Below, in pieces: positions 48,112-50,014 of a stretch of DNA of 50,014 nt. Below the pieces are notes generated by a model. That model saw nothing but the letters and a program-made list of their open reading frames with translations. It was not told the DNA's origin and did not search any database. The DNA comes from Bifidobacterium aerophilum (GTDB lineage: Bacteria; Actinomycetota; Actinomycetes; Actinomycetales; Bifidobacteriaceae), in contig NZ_WHZW01000014.1 of the NCBI RefSeq assembly GCF_010667685.1, forward strand, positions 1 through 50,014. The letters run 5' to 3'. Every line of letters begins with the position of its first letter. The stretch's first letter is position 1. Made by a program: the position numbers and the translations under genes.

Positions 48112-49558
48112 TTCCCGCGTTTTTTCGCGGTTTTGGACGGACGTTTTCCTGACGTTGGCGTTGTTGTTTGTCAGCGTTCTTCTGCTGGTCGCGTTCGAGG
48201 ATGCGTTGCAGCGCGAGCACGTCCCTCGCATTGCGGTCTGTGGCTGCGCGTTCTTCATCGAGTTGGGTTTCGAGTTGGTTGACGGCCACGATGTCGTTGC
48301 GGCCGGTGGCGTCGGCGATGGCGACGATGAGCGATTGCATCCTTGCCGCTCCTTGTTCGACTTTCACGGTGAGGTCATCGATCATGTCCATGCGTGTCGT
48401 GCCGGCGTCGAGCACCTGGCCGAGCGCGTGCAGCTCGTCCAGGCTTTCCGCGAGCCGATCGCATGCGATCGCTTCTTCTTTCAGACGTCCGTGCAGGTTG
48501 CGGTGTGCCGTGGGGTCGATGTGGCGCTGCACGTAGTCGGCGATGCGAATTCCCGGACGTGAGAACCATTGATAGAGGTCGTCGCACGGAACGGTCTTCG
48601 CATATGCGCCGTTCGGGTCGGTGAGTACCTGTCTGGCGTCGTCTGGCAGGTAGGCTCGCCATGTCTTGCCGTCGCGTACGAGACGGTCGACGGGGATAGT
48701 CAGCAGCAGTTGTCGTTGTGTGTTCGGCAGCCAGACCTTGATCTTGCCGCCGCCACGTTCCGCGATCATCGCCTGGTTGAACGAGACAACGTTAAGCGTG
48801 TGCCGGTCGAGCTTGCTCATGATCGACAGTTCGTTGTAGTTCACACCCAGCTTGTCGTCTCGCGTCTTGCGTCCGGTCTCGATCTCGGTGAACGCGAGAT
48901 GCCGGCCACGTACCGTGACCTCGATCCCATAGTCGTTCATCTTCTCGATGAAACGGTCGAACGTCTTCGCCTTCGCACACGCTTGGTCGATGATCGCGCG
49001 GAGATTGTCCTTGCGGCTGACGCCCTTGGCGGTCAGGTACAGTTCGTTCAGTTGCGGTGCGGGTCGTGCTCGGCGCTGGTCGATGACGTTCAATCCGTTT
49101 TCCCGGCACAGTTGGTCGCTGATCCCGCGCCAATACGCGAGCGTGTTTCGTTGCACGCGCATGTTGCGGTGCGTCAGGTTGTTCGTCGGGCATACAAGGA
49201 TGTGGTTGTGCAGATGTCCTTTGTCGACGTGCGTGGCGATCACGTAGTCATGGCAGCCGCCGGTCAGCTCGCGCACGAACCTCACGCCGAGACTGTGCGC
49301 TTCCTCGGGCGTCAGTTCGTCGTCGGGCGAGAACGATTGGATGATGTGGTGTGCAAGCACCGCGCCGTTCCTTTTCGCGCCTCCTTTGGTGTGTTCGATA
49401 TTGCGGATGAACGTGTCGGCGATGCCCTTCGAGTCGTTTACCTCGTTGCCGGTGTTCGTGGATACAAGCCGGTAGTCCATCGTCTTGCCGGGGTTCGTGA
49501 TGTAGGCGACGGCCTTGTCCAGCGTGACCTTGATCTGTCCGACCTTCACATACGCCAC
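48107..49558 (-). CDS. MOBP-family relaxase
   Basis: 483 residues from GTG 49558 (GGAGGG upstream). The relaxase domain occupies about 1-200: candidate nucleophile Tyr19 (KAVAYITNPGKT), a central AHHIIQSF segment (70-76) and the three-His metal motif HVDKGHLHNH at 110-119. The remaining two thirds form helical regions ending in a coiled coil and a basic tail NVRPKPRKNAGR. It nicks oriT and pilots the strand through VirD4. It overlaps mobC by 13 bases. Confidence 0.92.
   Translation of the reverse strand: MAYVKVGQIKVTLDKAVAYITNPGKTMDYRLVSTNTGNEVNDSKGIADTFIRNIEHTKGGAKRNGAVLAHHIIQSFSPDDELTPEEAHSLGVRFVRELTGGCHDYVIATHVDKGHLHNHILVCPTNNLTHRNMRVQRNTLAYWRGISDQLCRENGLNVIDQRRARPAPQLNELYLTAKGVSRKDNLRAIIDQACAKAKTFDRFIEKMNDYGIEVTVRGRHLAFTEIETGRKTRDDKLGVNYNELSIMSKLDRHTLNVVSFNQAMIAERGGGKIKVWLPNTQRQLLLTIPVDRLVRDGKTWRAYLPDDARQVLTDPNGAYAKTVPCDDLYQWFSRPGIRIADYVQRHIDPTAHRNLHGRLKEEAIACDRLAESLDELHALGQVLDAGTTRMDMIDDLTVKVEQGAARMQSLIVAIADATGRNDIVAVNQLETQLDEERAATDRNARDVLALQRILERDQQKNADKQQRQRQENVRPKPRKNAGR
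48130..48142 (-). repeat. dispersed motif copy 7, GTCCGTCCAAAAC
   Basis: Inside the 3' end of the relaxase gene, same strand, 90 bp upstream of the PcfB-like start; encodes VRPK in the relaxase tail, as in copies 2 and 3. Confidence 0.75.
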
Positions 49559-49944
49559 GGCAGTCCCTCCGACTCGTCGGTCGCGTTGCGCGCCATGCCG
49601 GCCACGATGCCCTCGATCCGTTCGAGCTGCTGCTGCACCTGCATGAGATCGTCATGGTTTGCCCTCTGCCTGATGTTGACCGCGTGCGCGATCTGGTTGA
49701 CATTGTTGCCGATGCGAGCCAGCTGAGCCGATACCGCATTGATGTTCGCCGGCACATGCACCTCAACGGCCTGCGCGGTCATGATGCGCCGCCGCGCCCA
49801 CGCCATCCAGCCGATCGCCGGCAACCCGGCCTCGACGCGCATACGGTTCTCGACCTTGCGCGAATCATCGACCCACCGCCACTCGCTCTCGCTGAATGTC
49901 ACGGACTTTCTGATTCGGCGTGATCGGTTGCCTTTCCATGCCAC
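49546..49944 (-). CDS. mobC: MobC-family relaxosome protein
   Basis: 132 residues if started at GTG 49944, where GGAAGGA lies about nine bases upstream; an in-frame ATG at 50001 gives 151 residues but falls inside a perfect hairpin with no binding site. The N-terminus (RRIRKSVTFSESEWRWVDD) is ribbon-helix-helix-like and the C-terminal half has the MobC signature ANINAVSAQLARIGNNVNQIAHAVN. MobC assists the relaxase at oriT, probably just right of the window. Confidence 0.85.
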   Translation of the reverse strand: MAWKGNRSRRIRKSVTFSESEWRWVDDSRKVENRMRVEAGLPAIGWMAWARRRIMTAQAVEVHVPANINAVSAQLARIGNNVNQIAHAVNIRQRANHDDLMQVQQQLERIEGIVAGMARNATDESEGLPWRM

Positions 49945-49991
49945 TGTCGTTTGTCCTTCCTTATCGGGTGCGGGTGTCCCGCCGTTCGTTT

Positions 49992-50011
49992 CGACGCCCA
50001 TGTGGGCGTCG
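49992..50011. other. perfect hairpin upstream of mobC, oriT-region candidate
   Basis: 9-bp arms CGACGCCCA/TGGGCGTCG with a two-base centre, cut close by the window end. Inverted repeats beside mobC are typical of oriT regions of MOBP elements. Confidence 0.4.
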
Positions 50012-50014
50012 CGG

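Overview
The window reads as a high-GC actinobacterial chromosome, most likely Bifidobacterium. The basis is the base composition, the holA-tsaE-tsaB-rimI-tsaD neighbourhood, a WhiB-like protein, a LacI-type operator in front of a GH38 alpha-mannosidase, and bifidobacterial-style LPXTG pili with a class C sortase. I cannot assign a species from sequence alone.

Layout. (1) Positions 1-6058 are the right end of an integrated element, probably a prophage or prophage remnant. It has a divergent lysogeny switch (1213-2100), a RelA/SpoT-type nucleotide synthetase with a small overlapping partner (2312-3338), an ImmA/IrrE-like peptidase, small membrane proteins, an excisionase-like protein, a HicB-like protein and a tyrosine integrase (4829-5998). 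It stops at a leftover 3' end of a tmRNA or tRNA gene followed by that gene's terminator (6034-6098). (2) Positions 6099-13922 are ordinary chromosome: a regulated alpha-mannosidase, holA (clamp-loader delta), the t6A tRNA-modification genes tsaE, tsaB and tsaD with rimI, and tRNA-Asn(GTT). (3) From the 3' half of tRNA-Asn to the end of the window (about 13884-50014) lies a second, larger element with the gene content of an integrative conjugative element or integrated conjugative plasmid. Its right end and integrase are outside the window.

The conjugative element is modular. Two small HTH regulators sit at the tRNA end. A block of overlapping small genes leads to a replication-initiator-like gene carrying iteron-like repeats, a perfect DnaA box and an AT-rich stretch inside its coding sequence (18403-18560). 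Then come a WhiB-like protein, a ParA ATPase with a small partner, and a sortase-dependent pilus locus (surface protein, membrane protein, SpaH-type major pilin, InlB-repeat minor pilin, class C sortase; 21565-29263). A CAP-domain coiled-coil surface protein resembling PrgA/Sec10 surface-exclusion proteins follows under a strongly palindromic promoter, then an orphan HigA-like protein. The type IV secretion channel genes run 33058-40637 on the plus strand (Maff2, VirB6-like, PrgI, VirB4, NlpC/P60+CHAP hydrolase, two accessory membrane proteins). A large inverted repeat separates them from the convergent minus-strand mobilisation operon (MobC, MOBP relaxase, PcfB-like, accessory proteins, an SSB-like protein, VirD4 coupling protein). 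That operon contains a damaged helicase/methylase gene with an internal deletion and a TnpV-like gene lying inside it.

Most notable signals: a 13-14 bp motif, GTCCGTCCAAAA(A)C, that I found seven times by eye, all inside the conjugative element and usually 70-100 bp upstream of a start codon; a shared basic C-terminal tail on several mobilisation-operon proteins; the origin-like array inside the replication gene; and the toxSAS-like locus in the left element.
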